Source: Dinochytrium kinnereticum (Eukaryota > Chytridiomycota > Chytridiomycetes > Chytridiales > Chytridiaceae). Taken from it: DNA of 64,000 bases. The notes beneath the pieces are model-generated. The model was not told the DNA's origin, made no database searches, and worked only from the letters and a program-made list of their open reading frames with translations. This document shows positions 11,132 through 22,700 of this stretch, one piece after another. How positions within the stretch are numbered: the stretch's first letter is position 1; each line of letters opens with the position of its first letter. The translations under genes and the position numbers were made by a program. The DNA lies in the NCBI GenBank assembly GCA_027604005.1, contig JADGJT010000026.1, positions 1-64,000 on the forward strand. The letters are read 5' to 3'.

Positions 11132-14040
11132 TCAAAAGGGGCTTCCAAACAGCGTTCTTACTGCCCCGACATTTCCCTGACCAAGTGGCCCCAAACGCCC
11201 TCCATTTTCCCTAGCCCTCCTAGATAGAGGACTTAAATCCCTCTGCCTGAACGACAAATCCTCAATCGTAGCAAAAACCTTCCTCTTCCTCGGAGCCCTT
11301 AAAACGTCCTCCTCAATAGCCTGTCGCGGCGTCCCATCAGCCAAACTCTCGATCCCTCTCCGAACGGGTGACGACGATCTCACAGCAGGCCGCACATCAT
11401 CGTCAGAGTCAAACGGATCAGGCAGGTAAGGCGATATAGCCGGAAGAGGAGAAGAAGCAGCCGTCTCGATACCCCAAAACGCGTTTTCCTCCGCCAGAGA
11501 TGACGGAGCTGGCTTTCCGCGTGATCCGCGAATCGGGGATGACTTGCGATGTGATGATGGTGTTTGAAAGGACATCTCGAGGCTTTTCTGGAATCCGGAT
11601 CTCGAAGACAGATCGTTTGAAGGGGTGGCAATGGTGAGGGCGGTAGGTATAGGGGTTTTGACCTTTCTGGATGGCTTGAGGCTTTGGCGGAAGAGATAGG
11701 TGAAAAAAGCTTGAGGAGCCAAGACGCGGGCAAGAGATGCTTCAATCCACTCGCAATTATCACCCTCGTCCTCACAAGCACTACCAGAAATCTCGTTATG
11801 CTTAAGGATATCGCTCGAGGGTGGAGTTTGCTGCGTCAAGAATGGGTTCCTGCTACTACTCGAAAATGGAGGAGGCGCAGTCCCGGCTGTGGACTCGGCT
11901 ATACACCTAATGAAACCAGCTCCGGAAAGCTCAGAAGAGAAGCGAACCTTTACAAGCTCGACGCCCTCCTTGCTAACTTTTGTTGAAAGGATCTCGGATA
12001 TAAGAGAAGAGTCCGGCGACACTCCCAAGTCAGCATCATCGTCTAGGCCATACATGTCACTAAGCTCTGATTTCGATTTGACAAGTCCCCCAATCCCACC
12101 GGATATGGAATTGCTCTTCTTGACCGAAAAGAAGTGCGTGATCTTGGAGTCCTGCGAGAAGGATGATACCCTCTTAATAGACCGACCAGCAGTCTTCCTG
12201 GCTTCCTCACTGCATCTCTTCTCCACAGCCATCTCAACCTCCTTTATCTGGCTCTCCGTGACGGACAACGCCCGCCGATGAGCTTCAACCCTAACCCTCC
12301 TCAATCGCAAAGCAGGAAGGACCAAATTTCGCACTTTCTCATCAACGAACGCAGCACCCCATCCCAAAACTCTCCCAAGAAACGACTTGATAGCCGGGAG
12401 ATCCGGCTCACATTCCTCACTGTCCCATAAGGAAAGGCTTCGAGCGATTGATGCGGCGAGTCCATCATGCTGGTCGAGCGCTAATATAGGGGTGGCGTAA
12501 GCCTCCACAACAGCCTTTTCTGGCCACTCCTTTGGAAGAGTGAGAGAGGCGCGACGTCGGCTAAGCTTCTTGAATCGATTTGTTCGGCATTCAGTTTCAA
12601 TCTCGTCACGCGTAATCGAGAGACAGTCAAAGTCACTCTCGAGCGTGGCGTCAACGACTAGGTCGCCATATCCACATTGAGCGACCTGGAAGGCGGTTTT
12701 GATCCCGACGCCAGGAACACCAGCCGCATCTGTCACAGAGCAGTTAATTTCACAATGCCTGGTGAAGATAAGTGAGACACCCACAATCTGAACCGCCCAA
12801 AAGTGCCGTTAATATCATCCCATTCCGATTCACCCCGGTTGCTTCCTCAATACGACTTGCAGAAAGCACATCGACAAAATCTGCAACACGGCCAGGCCCA
12901 GCGTCCACCTTTCTCCTTTTCTTTAATGGGGTGCGAGTCGTGCTTGGCCCCTCATCGGTACAATCTGCAGAGTCAAAAGTAGATTTAAGGACCAGCTGTC
13001 CACCAAAGAGAAAGCAATCGACATCATTGGAAAGGATCGCGTCAACAATGCCAAGGCTGTTAAGGCGCTAAGGAGAGAAAAAGGGGACAGTATTAAATAT
13101 GAGTTATGGTTCAAATGTGAAAAATAGAGGGAAATAGTGTATGGGGGACAGGATGCTGCAAGAAGCTAATGATTTTGAGCAGACATACCGCGCATTCAGC
13201 CTCAGCCTCGGTTTCTGCATCCAATATGGCAAATTTGAAGATGTGGGCGAGTTTGCGAATCTCCTTTTGCATTTCTTCGTGGGAGGAGGATTTCCCCAAC
13301 ACCACCTTCTTCACCTCAGGTCGTCGATTAAGGGAGTCAAAAACAAAGACCTGGTGATAAATATTACCAAAATTCAATATAACAAAGCACCATACAACTA
13401 AATATAATGAAACACACATACGGGAAGCAATCCAAAACGAATCAATTTAACACACTTGTAAAATGCGTTTCGAAGCACGGGATTCGAGACTGTCATGTAA
13501 TAAGAAAACAGCAAGCTTAGTGAAAGAAGACAGAAGTGCTAGTACGGAGAGGACCGAAACGCTCACCTGAACCATCGGACTCTGCGCCTTTAGCTGTGTA
13601 AAACCATCCACTGTGTTAGGACGAAAACGGAGCCAAAGAGTAGTTGATTAGAACCTGATTCTCGCAAGCCGGCAAAACTGCCAAAACAACAAGCCCAACC
13701 TAACATCCACAGCAACCCTCAACGGATGAAACCCAGGCCCCATCTGATTCATCGGCAACAACGACTTCAAAACAGCAGCCTCCTCAACAAAGGGCCGCTT
13801 AACGTTTGGCCCAAGATGATTCAAAAGGTTGTCGCCCTCTTTCCGAAAGGCAGCGGGGTCAGGCCGTCTATCGTCGCGACGCTGATTCCGACGAAGAAGG
13901 CTATCAGAAGGTCCCTCCATGGTCTGGTTGGTCGATGTGGATGTAGTTAGGCACAATCTGTTGGAGCATAGGAGCGTCAGCGGGACCGATGCACACGTTG
14001 CAGGGTTGACCAGCAATTGCCACAGGCCCTGCACACCCAT
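11132..14040 (-). CDS. GEN1/Yen1-like XPG/Rad2-family structure-specific nuclease
   Basis: The start MGVQGLWQLL (14040) is the XPG-family N-terminus. Short introns give RVAVDVSGWFYTAKG, LLPVFVFDSLNRRPEVKKV, ILDAETEAEAECA, VDAILSNDVDCFLFGGQ and GVPGVGIKTAFQVAQCG. These are the metal-binding acidic residues of the N and I regions and the helix-hairpin-helix. The SNDxDxxxFGG wording and missing helical arch fit Holliday-junction resolvases of the GEN1/Yen1 branch better than FEN1, EXO1 or XPG. The C-terminal half (exon 12784-11132, 550 codons) is serine-rich and unstructured and carries DSKITHFF, a PIP-box-like motif with Asp in place of Gln. About 85 residues separate MGVQGLWQLL from the first catalytic Asp, much longer than usual. 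Expected role: cleavage of recombination intermediates in the nucleus. Confidence 0.85.
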
Positions 14041-14222
14041 GAACGGTGACGAACGCTCTTGAGGCGTGCGTGCGGTGTGCGGGTGCAGGCTGTGGGTGCA
14101 GGAATGCGTGGGGGGTGCGTTCCAGACTGGCTGTTGAGGTGAGCTCGGACGGAGGAACTCAACAAATAATTTTCAGTGCTGTGAAGGACACTTTCAGCTC
14201 TCCGTTTTATTTATGAAGGGCT

Positions 14223-15740
14223 TCAGGAATACTGTGAGCGAAGCGAAACGAAAGCGCAGAGAAGGAAAAGAAGGAGGATGGAAGGGATAGAAGCGACGGG
14301 CGGCGACGCGCTAAACACTTTCGACGCGGGCTGGCGATTCAGCTCCAAGGAGGTGGGAGGAGCCGCTGCAATGCCGCTGCCATCCGGAAGAGCCCATCCA
14401 AGGGTGTTAAGCACTGCGGTGGTGGCAGGTCCATAAACTCCCCCTATTGACAAAGTTCCCAGGTCTCCAGCAGCGATGCCAGTGGAAACATTCCGAATAA
14501 TCCCGTCCAGGGTCTCACCAGCCCATCCGCCAACGGCAGGAATCATCAGGAAGTCAGGGGTAAGAAAATACGTTGAGAAATCGGCGTGAGAGATGGACGA
14601 GCCAGGTTGATAGGACGTCGGAGTGTTGAGTTGCAGCGCATTAGCAGAGTTGGCAGTGGCGAAGATGAGAGATGAGTTGCCCCGGGTAACGGCTGAATAG
14701 ACATTGGCTCCGGCGTCAACGGCGGCCTTGTTTGTGGCTACTCCCTGAACAAAGTCCTTCAGCAACACCGGAAAGGATTTTGATCCTGAAGGATAGCTCT
14801 TAAAGATTGTTTCTGCACTGGCAGAGAGGTATGCCCTTGTCGCAGAATCGATGACAAAGGAGTCAAAGGCAGTTAGTGGCTGCCAGTTCACGACGTTGGC
14901 AGACGACGTAGATACACCTTGCGTAAAAAATGCAGGCGCCAGGAACTGTCTTGTCGATGGCGGAAGGGCGAGCGATGGATCACCCTTGCCCAGGATGGAG
15001 TAGTCGGTCCATGCAGTGTCATAACCCATACCATGAGTAAGCTCATGTACGATCACAAACTCCAGGTCGATATCGCTTGGCCCGATGGGCTTGCCAGCCT
15101 GGTATAAGAGAGACCGTTAAATGTGAGAAAAATAAGACCAAAGAGTCAATTGCGATAAGAATTGAAGGCTCAAACTCACACTTGCATAATGGAAAGGATA
15201 GTCACTGTTGAACTCTGCCAAAATGTCTGCTGATGAGAAGGTGACGGATGCATCGACTGGAAGCTGTTTGACCAGCGCTTGGGGATAGAATGAGTACATC
15301 TTTGAAGGGGATGCTTTTGGCCTGGCAGAAAAGTACGCCGAAGGAGATGCCCTCCCCAGTGGTTGCCTGGAGCCTGTTGAGTTGCTGCAGGAGGACATGC
15401 CATCGAAACCGCTACAGAATGAGTAAAAGTTTGCCACAACGACGACAGGCTGTGAGATCTTGAGGGACTTCCCAATCCTCGCTCCAGCAGAGACGAATGC
15501 TTTGTTTGCCAGATCGCACAGGCTTGAGTTGGCAGTGCATGAGAAGAGGAAGGTGAAAGGGTTCGAGGCGCTCGCCTCTGTGATGACGGGCTTAGGAGCG
15601 GATGCCCCCATCAGCATCGCCGTCGTCCATGTCTCTGCACCCCTTGCCACCACCACGTTGGGGTCAAAGGGCGATAGCCTGTCATATCTAACCACCTCGC
15701 CGGCCTCGCCCTCCTCCCCATGCGGCCTCTGATCCGTCAT
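14223..15740 (-). CDS. Putative membrane-anchored or secreted zinc metalloprotease (HELTH motif), family unknown
   Basis: Two exons (15740 to about 15180, then about 15100 to 14223) join to read AGKPIGPSDIDLEFVIVHEL and on into HELTHGMGYDTAWTDY. HExxH followed by GxG is a plausible zinc site with the glutamate as catalytic base. The C-terminus ends in a hydrophobic stretch (SIPSILLLFLLCAFVSL) after small residues, as for a GPI signal or tail anchor. Several Cys occur in the first exon (SCTANSSLCDLA, FCSGFDGMSSCSNSTG). The ATG at 15740 gives no signal peptide, so an upstream exon in 15741-16100 is possible but unresolved. I recognise no named peptidase family; similar HELTHG proteins seem to occur as uncharacterised fungal genes (recollection, not checked). 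Proteolytic activity is inferred only from the motif. Confidence 0.7.
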
Positions 15741-16330
15741 GCTTTAGTTTATGGGGCGGACGGCGTCTCTCTAAAACCAAAACAGCAAAAGTAGCACAAC
15801 TGCATCATAATGTTCGACCACTGTTGGATGCTGGAGAAACAAAGCAATCTTATTGCCACCATCACCATCTCTTTGCCTTCTTCCCCTGCTTCTCCCGTGT
15901 GCCTTGCGGAGTGGAGGCATCCTGATCTGCAGAGCCATTTCAATCCTCTTAAGAACCAGCCCCGTCGCAACCTCCTCAGCCGATCTTATCAACGCATCTG
16001 CCCCGAATTCGGCTGAGGCAACACGACTTTTTCATCGTGAGCTGCTGGGCTGGTTGAACGTTTCTCGGGGGGAAGGAGTTTGAGTGAAGTTGGGGTGATG
16101 AGCCTGCATGTACTCAATCCTATTACTTTTGGCATGCTGGCGACAGGCAAATGTCTTGCTTGTCTTTTGGAAGGTTGAGATTTTTCGAACATTTTCAGAT
16201 CCAGAGGAATTCACCAAGTTACCTCCAAATATTTTGTACATATTTCAGAGTTTCAAAGAAAATGCATCATGTTTGAAATATTGTTCAAAATACGCCCGGA
16301 AATCCTCTCCTCGCCCTTTCCAATGAGAAA
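15741..16330. other. Region between two minus-strand genes; possible missed 5' exon
   Basis: This 590-bp stretch separates the metalloprotease ATG from the end of the chitin deacetylase gene. On the minus strand two overlapping frames (about 15749-15992) contain a hydrophobic patch reading AVVLLLLFWF or MMQLCYFCCFGF just before a TTTTGGTTTTAG acceptor-like site near 15773. This could be a signal-peptide exon of the metalloprotease, but no in-frame join was found. Otherwise it holds UTRs. Confidence 0.35.
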
Positions 16331-17774
16331 TCATGCAAGAAGGGCAAACATCCCAAGGATTAATCCCAGCAGGAAATCCATCAGGGGCGTCTTCAACTCT
16401 GACCGACGCACTGCATGCGATACGACCAGATCCACGTTTGTTTCAGGAGTCCTCGTTGTCTCCGTCATCGCATAGCTGCTGCTGGTGGCGGTGCTGGTGC
16501 TGGCGATGCTGGTGCTTGGAAGGCTGGAGGTGGTGGTGGACTCGGTTTCATAGGTTGGTATGGTTAGCGGTGGAGGGCTTGGGCCTGCCTGGATCGGCAC
16601 AAAGGGTTCAGGGACAGAGCCGTCAAAGAATGCATCCAAAATGCCTCCATAGGCAGGTTCTCCAAGACATTCGCTGAGAGTTCGAACTCTGACTCCAGAA
16701 TTCCGTAGCACTTGGTAACCATGCACGGCCGACGTTGCTCCTAACCTTTTTTTTTTTTTTTTTTGTTGTTGTTGTTTTTGTTAGTCGATTAATCGGTATG
16801 ACGGTGCTGTGAGAACACAAATAAGATGAGCTTACTCAAATGCATCGTGCTCCAGAGAAATGGATCTTTGTTCTCCAGATGACACCCAGTCTTGGTACTG
16901 TGTTCTTTTCAAAGTAGCAGCAGTTGCAATCGTAAGCCCTTGTTGAGGGTATAGCCAGTCCAAGGTATCTGTTTTCCAGTAAACCACCTTCATTCCAAGT
17001 CGTTTCATTGCGGATCGTAACCGGCTGTCCATCATTCCAGCTTAAGATTTGGCATACAGAAAGTAAAAGTTCAGACTCATTAAGTTTGTTTGATTCTACT
17101 CACTTGGTGCTCGCATAAAACGTGGTGTCATCCCTGTAAGCTGTCTGACGATACGCGCGGTGGCCACAATCTCCGCGATGGCCTGGTCAAAGCCTATGGT
17201 TGTGAGAACCGGATGACTCCATGAATGAATGCTATCCAGGCGATACATTGGATTAGACATCGTGAACAGCAGGAATTTAACAGATACTCACGCGATCTCA
17301 TGGCCTGCTCTGTAGGCTCGCAGAAGAATATCAGGGTAACTCCTCACATTTACTCCAATAACGAAAAAGGTCGCCTTGATCCCCACAGAATCCAGAACTA
17401 TAATGGATTAAGATAATAGTAGGCCACGAGTGGCAACTCACAATCCAAAACGATATTTGTGAAAGGAGTTGGACCATCATCATATCTTCATTGGTGTCAG
17501 TGTCTTCGTAATTGTTGAGAGGAGAGCCTCACGTAAGAGCCCATCCAGTTGTCGTGCATTCTCGAACATCAGGGTCGAAATCGGTGTAGTCAGTGCCATT
17601 CAATAGCTGCTCAGTCATAGATGCATTTCCAGGGGTGAGCCCTGGTGGTCCCCAAGAGAAATCAAAATCCTGAGCCCTGATGCCGAATCCGTCAGCTAGC
17701 TTTCCTAGAGCATGGACAACTTACAATGAAGTATGAGCAAACACGCCTGCAATAAGCAAGATCCGCCAGAGCAT
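16331..17774 (-). CDS. Chitin deacetylase (polysaccharide deacetylase, CE4/NodB domain), GPI-type
   Basis: The first exon reads MLWRILLIAGVFAHTS, a signal peptide, and continues AQDFDFSWGPPG. Short exons give the five NodB motifs in order: TYDDGP (motif 1, general base and metal Asp), HSWSHP (motif 2, metal histidines), RFMRAP (motif 3), DTLDW (motif 4) and SLEHD (motif 5). The tail is Thr/Ser-rich (TESTTTSSLPSTSIASTSTA) and ends in a hydrophobic segment (LLGLILGMFALLA), typical of a GPI-anchored wall enzyme. The family removes acetyl groups from chitin to make chitosan, at the membrane or in the wall. All catalytic motifs are intact. A T-run of about 22 bases inside an intron near 16745 may hinder gene callers. 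It is divergent from the elongase gene. Confidence 0.92.
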
Positions 17775-18428
17775 CTTCGTTACTGGTAGGTGTTTTGTTT
17801 AATGTATTATATACTTATCTCAAAACTTAATCTCACTCTATGCGGATTCGGCGAGTTCTAGCAATCATGCGCTCTGATTGGAGCCTAGCGAGTCACAGAA
17901 ACAAAGAGAATGGAGTGCGGAATCTCGTGTCAGTCGGCATCCAGTTCGACTACCGCGTCTCGGTCTCTCCCTCAAGCACCCTTCAGAGATGAAAGTTTAG
18001 ATGGCGTGCCCTTGTGTTTTTTTTGTTTGTTTGTTTGTTACTTTTTTTTATATTTTTATGCGAGGCTAATACTGTTATATGCCTTATCCTTTTGCCTCTC
18101 TCCGTTGAGAAGCGTTGCGTGTAGCTATTTACGCATAGAGATTGTTTCCTCCGTTCCATTTGTCACATTTGAAGTAATTACATGTACAGTAGTCCTCTCT
18201 GTTCGTGATAATTAATACTTAACACGCATTAATTGCCACGAACGGAGAGGACGAGCGCTGCGTACGGTAAAAAGGCACGCGTGTAAAAGGAGGGAAGAAG
18301 AACACGGATAATTGCTTCCCAGTGCGCCTTATCTTAAATATTACTTTTAAGTGAAAGCGATCTGTGCGTGTCACACTTCAGACAGATCGGCGACTTCAAC
18401 CTGTACATTCACAAAAACCTCTGTCAAC
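17775..18428. promoter_or_regulatory. Divergent promoter region, chitin deacetylase / elongase
   Basis: The 654 bp between divergent start codons must carry both promoters. It contains pyrimidine-rich stretches, TTTG repeats near 18017-18040, and a long imperfect inverted repeat (18192-18252, listed separately) about 175 bp before the elongase ATG. No gene was seen; the frame at 17910-18215 resembles nothing. Confidence 0.5.
18192..18252. repeat. Imperfect inverted repeat (25-bp arms, 11-bp loop)
   Basis: The left arm 18192-18216 and the reverse complement of the right arm 18228-18252 match at 22 of 25 positions. The 11-base spacer is ACTTAACACGC. In RNA two of the three mismatches would be G-U wobbles, so the transcript could fold into a nearly continuous 25-bp stem. 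Confidence 0.85.
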
Positions 18429-19605
18429 ATGACGATGATGCAGGGCTCGTTCTCGCTGGACCTGGACGTATCCCGCTGGCAATGGTCGCAGCTGTGGAGC
18501 CCCCTCACCTTCAAGTGGCAGGTCGGGGTCACCCCGCTCACCAATCTGATGGTAGGGCACTTGCCGCGAGGCCCTGGGTTGCCAGCTTGTTCACTCACGA
18601 TTACCAGTTCATCGCGGCAGCATGGATCTTCTACTTTACTTCAATAATTGCCTTGAAGGTTTGAGGCTCATACCACATTCCATGCACTCACACATCCAAT
18701 GCAAATAGCTCTACATGAGCAATCGTGCTCCCTTCAAGCTCAGAGGTATCACGGCTGTCCATAACATGATTCTGTGCATTTGGTCACTGGGAATGTTCCT
18801 GGGAACCCTCTACGAAGTAATTAGGATCGGATATGTGAGTGGTCAACTTGGGGCACGGGAACGGATACTGATCGTCCCAGACAAAAGGGATTGACGAGGT
18901 ATTCTGCACGACGGACGCAAACAGCGTTCAAGGGCCACTCTACTTCACGATGTACATTTATTATCTCAGCAAGTTCTATGAACTGCTGGATACATTTATT
19001 CTGATCCTCAAAAAGGTAGGAAACTCATTCTGGAAGTACATGTCTTTATTGCTCGTTCAGAAACCTCTTATCTTTTTGCATTGGTACCATCACTCCATCG
19101 TGATTCTGATGGTATGGTCATGGCTTGAGTATGGAATCGTCTTTTCAAGGTATGCACGTTTTTTGATGCCAGTGCATTGATGTTCTTCAGTCTTGGTATG
19201 ATGGCAAACACCCTTGTCCACGTCTTCATGTAGGATGCTTGCATTGGGGTGAATGAATATATCTGACGTCAACAGGTATTACTACTATTACGCGTCTTCT
19301 CTGGGACAGAATGTCTGGTTTAAAGTAAGGCCTCATAGTGATTCCTGCTAACTTAGATTCAGAGACACTTAACTTCAGGACAAATATTTCAGTTTTCAAT
19401 GTCGTTCCTCCTCAGCATTCCGTACATCTACTTCCACCACACTAAATCGTGTTCGGGCTGGGATGCCTTCCTCTTCTCGATGGCCATCAATGGAAGCTTT
19501 TTGCTCCTGTTTATCGATTTCTACCGGAGGTCGTATCTTGTTAAGAAGAAGACGAGCGCTGCCAAGGACGGGCAGAAGGCTCCTATCGCAAAGAAGGACG
19601 AGTAA
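18429..19605 (+). CDS. ELO-family fatty-acid elongase (3-ketoacyl-CoA synthase)
   Basis: The start is MTMMQGSFSLDLDVSRWQW. A 56-nt intron (18552-18607) joins GVTPLTNLM to FIAAAWIFYFTSIIALK. Further exons give LYMSNRAPFKLRG, VHNMILCIWSLGMFLGTLYE, YYLSKFYELLDTFILILKKK, the catalytic HxxHH box as LHWYHHS, and YYYYASSLGQNVWFK. The last exon (from about 19393) reads FSMSFLLSIPYIYFHH and ends in a lysine-rich tail (KKKTSAAKDGQKAPIAKKDE) fitting ER retention. ELO enzymes catalyse the first, rate-limiting condensation of very-long-chain acyl-CoA synthesis in the ER membrane, feeding sphingolipids or polyunsaturated fatty acids. Substrate class is not determinable. The next gene starts only 101 bp downstream on the same strand. 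Confidence 0.93.
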
Positions 19606-19706
19606 GAAGGAGGGGGGAAGAGGGAATAATAAAGCTTGGGGCGATAGAAACCTCAAACCTGAGGTTGGAGTGCATGTTCAAACTGACATTTCATCAATTT
19701 CTCAAA

Positions 19707-22700
19707 ATGCGGGCAGTCCAGGTCCTCCTACTCCTGTTCGTGCTTGTGGGGCATACCCTTGCATCCGAAACTGCATTCGTTGTCCAGAATGTATTTGAGG
19801 AGGAGATTCCAATCGAAGTGCATGACAAGAGCACCCCTCTTCTTCCACCCGAATGGGAGGTAAGCATGCCTTCATCACCAATTTGGTATCCCATGGCCGC
19901 ACGTCTTCCACTCACATTCCCATTTACACAGGTGTTGGGGCCGTTTGCTATTGGAGCTCGTGAACTCGGTACGGATCCTCTGAGTGCTTACGGTTTGTAT
20001 ATATATCACCCAATTGAAAGCTCGACTCATTTGGAGAGCTGCATGCAGGCGGGTTCGAGAACCTCCCTTACTCCGAGACGGACAGATATCCCTCTGAATT
20101 AGCGGACGGCGGTTTTGTACGTTGGACGAAGATACATACAAACTCAGACCAGTCCGTCGGCCCCATGATTCATACATCGGTCCGCTGGGAGTTTAATCAG
20201 GACCCCTTTGGTGCGTCAAAATATGTCCTGAGAAAGTAACGTTCTCATTCTTTACAGGCTGGACCTCTCTCCATCATGCAACATATTTTAGAGGTCAATT
20301 TTACGTACCAAAGTCCGGCGTTTATCTCGCAAGTTTTAAGCACGTCGTGAGCTTTAAGATCGATAACCGCGCCTTTATCGGTAACGTCTATGCATACTCG
20401 CACTCCTCAGGGTCCGCAGTCTACCTAACGGAGGGAGTGCACAACATCTATATATGCGCAGTTATGGACGTCAGGCTATTTGGAGGGTAAGTTATAATAC
20501 GAGGCACTTTATGCTTGTAATGCTAGGCCCTTGTGGACTGACATACATTCCCGCAGAGCGGTGCCTCCCAAAGTTCTTTTCGCGGGAACGTTCAAGCCAA
20601 TTGATCTAGAAGCGCCTCATAAGGGTATTATAGTATTCCCTGAAGACGGGATCGCTCCCGAGATAATGGACGGCAGGTTGATCACACCATTTTTCTCCGT
20701 TACGGTGATGAATTGCAATATTACGGGCCAGAGCTTACCTCCCAAGGAAGGCACGCCGCCGCCATCCACGGTTGATGACATAGAGAATATGACTTTGGAT
20801 TCGCCAGGGATTTTAACAAATATTGAGCAGTCAGAACAGGGATGGGTGCAGATTTTAGATGTTGCTGCTCACGCAAGTGATGGATCATCGGTAAGTATAT
20901 GTCTATTCATTTTTTTAAGCCAGCCTCCACTCTGTCTTCCTTTTTTCTTTCTTCTGCGGCTTAATTGCCTACTCAGGTCGACGCAGGTATCCCTATCATT
21001 TTTAGCGTCAAATTAGGCCCTGGGCAAGTCTATCCCCTACCCGTGGAAGTTCACCTTGACGATAAAGTTCCGGAATACATTGATTTAACGCTGCAAATGA
21101 TCAACCTGGATTCCTTTGAGACTTTCAACGTCTCTGCTGGCCGGTTCTTCCTAAAGAGGAGAAAATGGGGGGATGCTTATAAGTTAACATTCATCGATTA
21201 TGATGGCAGTGTGCAATATGGTGGGTTTTTTAATCTCCCTTTTTCCTTAGAGGGATGTAGCTGATCAATTTAGCCATGGCACGGCCCCCTAAGAAGGCTT
21301 GCTCGCTCGGTCCAAAGCCTTCGTGTCCTGTCGTTCTTGCACTTCATGGGTAAGGATAGATAGCTAGGTTAAAGAATTAAATTTCTTTCAAGGGCTGGAG
21401 TTGAAGCTGCGTCACCGTTTTGGACGGATGCGTATCGCCGACAAGATTATGCTTGGGTAAGTTATAATCGTTGCATTGCATTATACTGACTGGGGTTTTT
21501 CCTTTTTCTTCAGTTGCTCTTCCCTACTGGGCGAACACCGTGGTAATTTGTTCTTACCCATTATCCTTTCACTTGATTTCTTTCTTATGTTGCTTAGGGG
21601 CTTCGATTGGCACGGCCCGTCCTACCGGAACGTTGAGATGGCGCTCGTGTATCTCTCCCATATGCATGGGGTTCCAATCGATCTCCAGCAAAGCCTTGCA
21701 ATTGACGAAAACCGCATCGTATACACAGGTATAAATTCTTTCTTCTTTCTTCCCTCCCTATTTTTTTTTGAAGTCTTATGATTGATATCAAAAAAGGTCA
21801 TAGTAACGGGGGTCAAGGTGCTTGGTGGATGACCAGTCACCATCCAGATAAGGCGTTAGCGGGTATGTTGTGAAATTTATTCTTATTCTAACTTCTTTGT
21901 TAGCGATACCTGCATCAGGTTATCTTAAGATACAGTTCTACACTCCGTATTACATGCGAGTTGGAGACGCTTACGCTGATCCTCTGTTTAGAGGGGTAAG
22001 AGCTGAGATCGTTAATGATTTACTGATTATTGCATCAGATCATGGAGTCATCTATTGCCGAAAATGATATTGATATGTATGCAGCTAATATGGTACTAAA
22101 TCCCACCATTTCTAGGAGTTTTTGATGAAAGCTAACGGCTATAAAAATAGGCAGGTGTTCCTATTCTCGCCAGGACGGGCGGGAACGACGACAATGTTCC
22201 ACCCCTGAACACTCGGCGTCTCGTGCGATTAGTGAACGAATGGAACAGAAATCCAACCTCCGTCAAGTATGAAAATACCTTTTTAAATTTGTAATCAATA
22301 ACACATGTTTTAGTATCTCGGAGGTGCCTGGACAAGGTCATTGGTTTGAAGGTGTTGTGAACGACGACACTCTTCAAAACTTCCTCGATAAGTATATCAA
22401 CCCCGAGAACAATCCAGGGTTGCCGCATCCTCCTCTTCCAGAAGCGTTTACGCTGAGCACCTTGAACCCGGCTTCATCAGGATCTAAAGGAAGCATTAGG
22501 ATTCTACAACTGGAGGTTCCTTACCGGTAACCAGTTTTAAGTTCACCCTTGCCGAAACTTAATTATGTCGCAGACTTGCAAGCATACGCGTTCACCGGGA
22601 CGGCAATAAGTGGATGCTGAATACTACTAATGTCCGGAGGTTCGGGTGGGCAAAGGATGATCGCGTAAAGATCGATTCCTGGTCAATCGATGGAACGGAT

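Noticed and set aside
18540..18610. Apparent frameshift in the elongase gene between GVTPLTNLM and the next helix
   Set aside because: A 56-nt GT-AG intron (18552-18607) joins the two frames exactly, so no frameshift is needed.
18368..18664. Overlapping plus-strand frame starting MSHFRQIGDF as an alternative elongase start
   Set aside because: Its first 60 residues do not resemble the ELO N-terminus, whereas the frame from 18429 gives GVTPLTN and joins by a normal intron.
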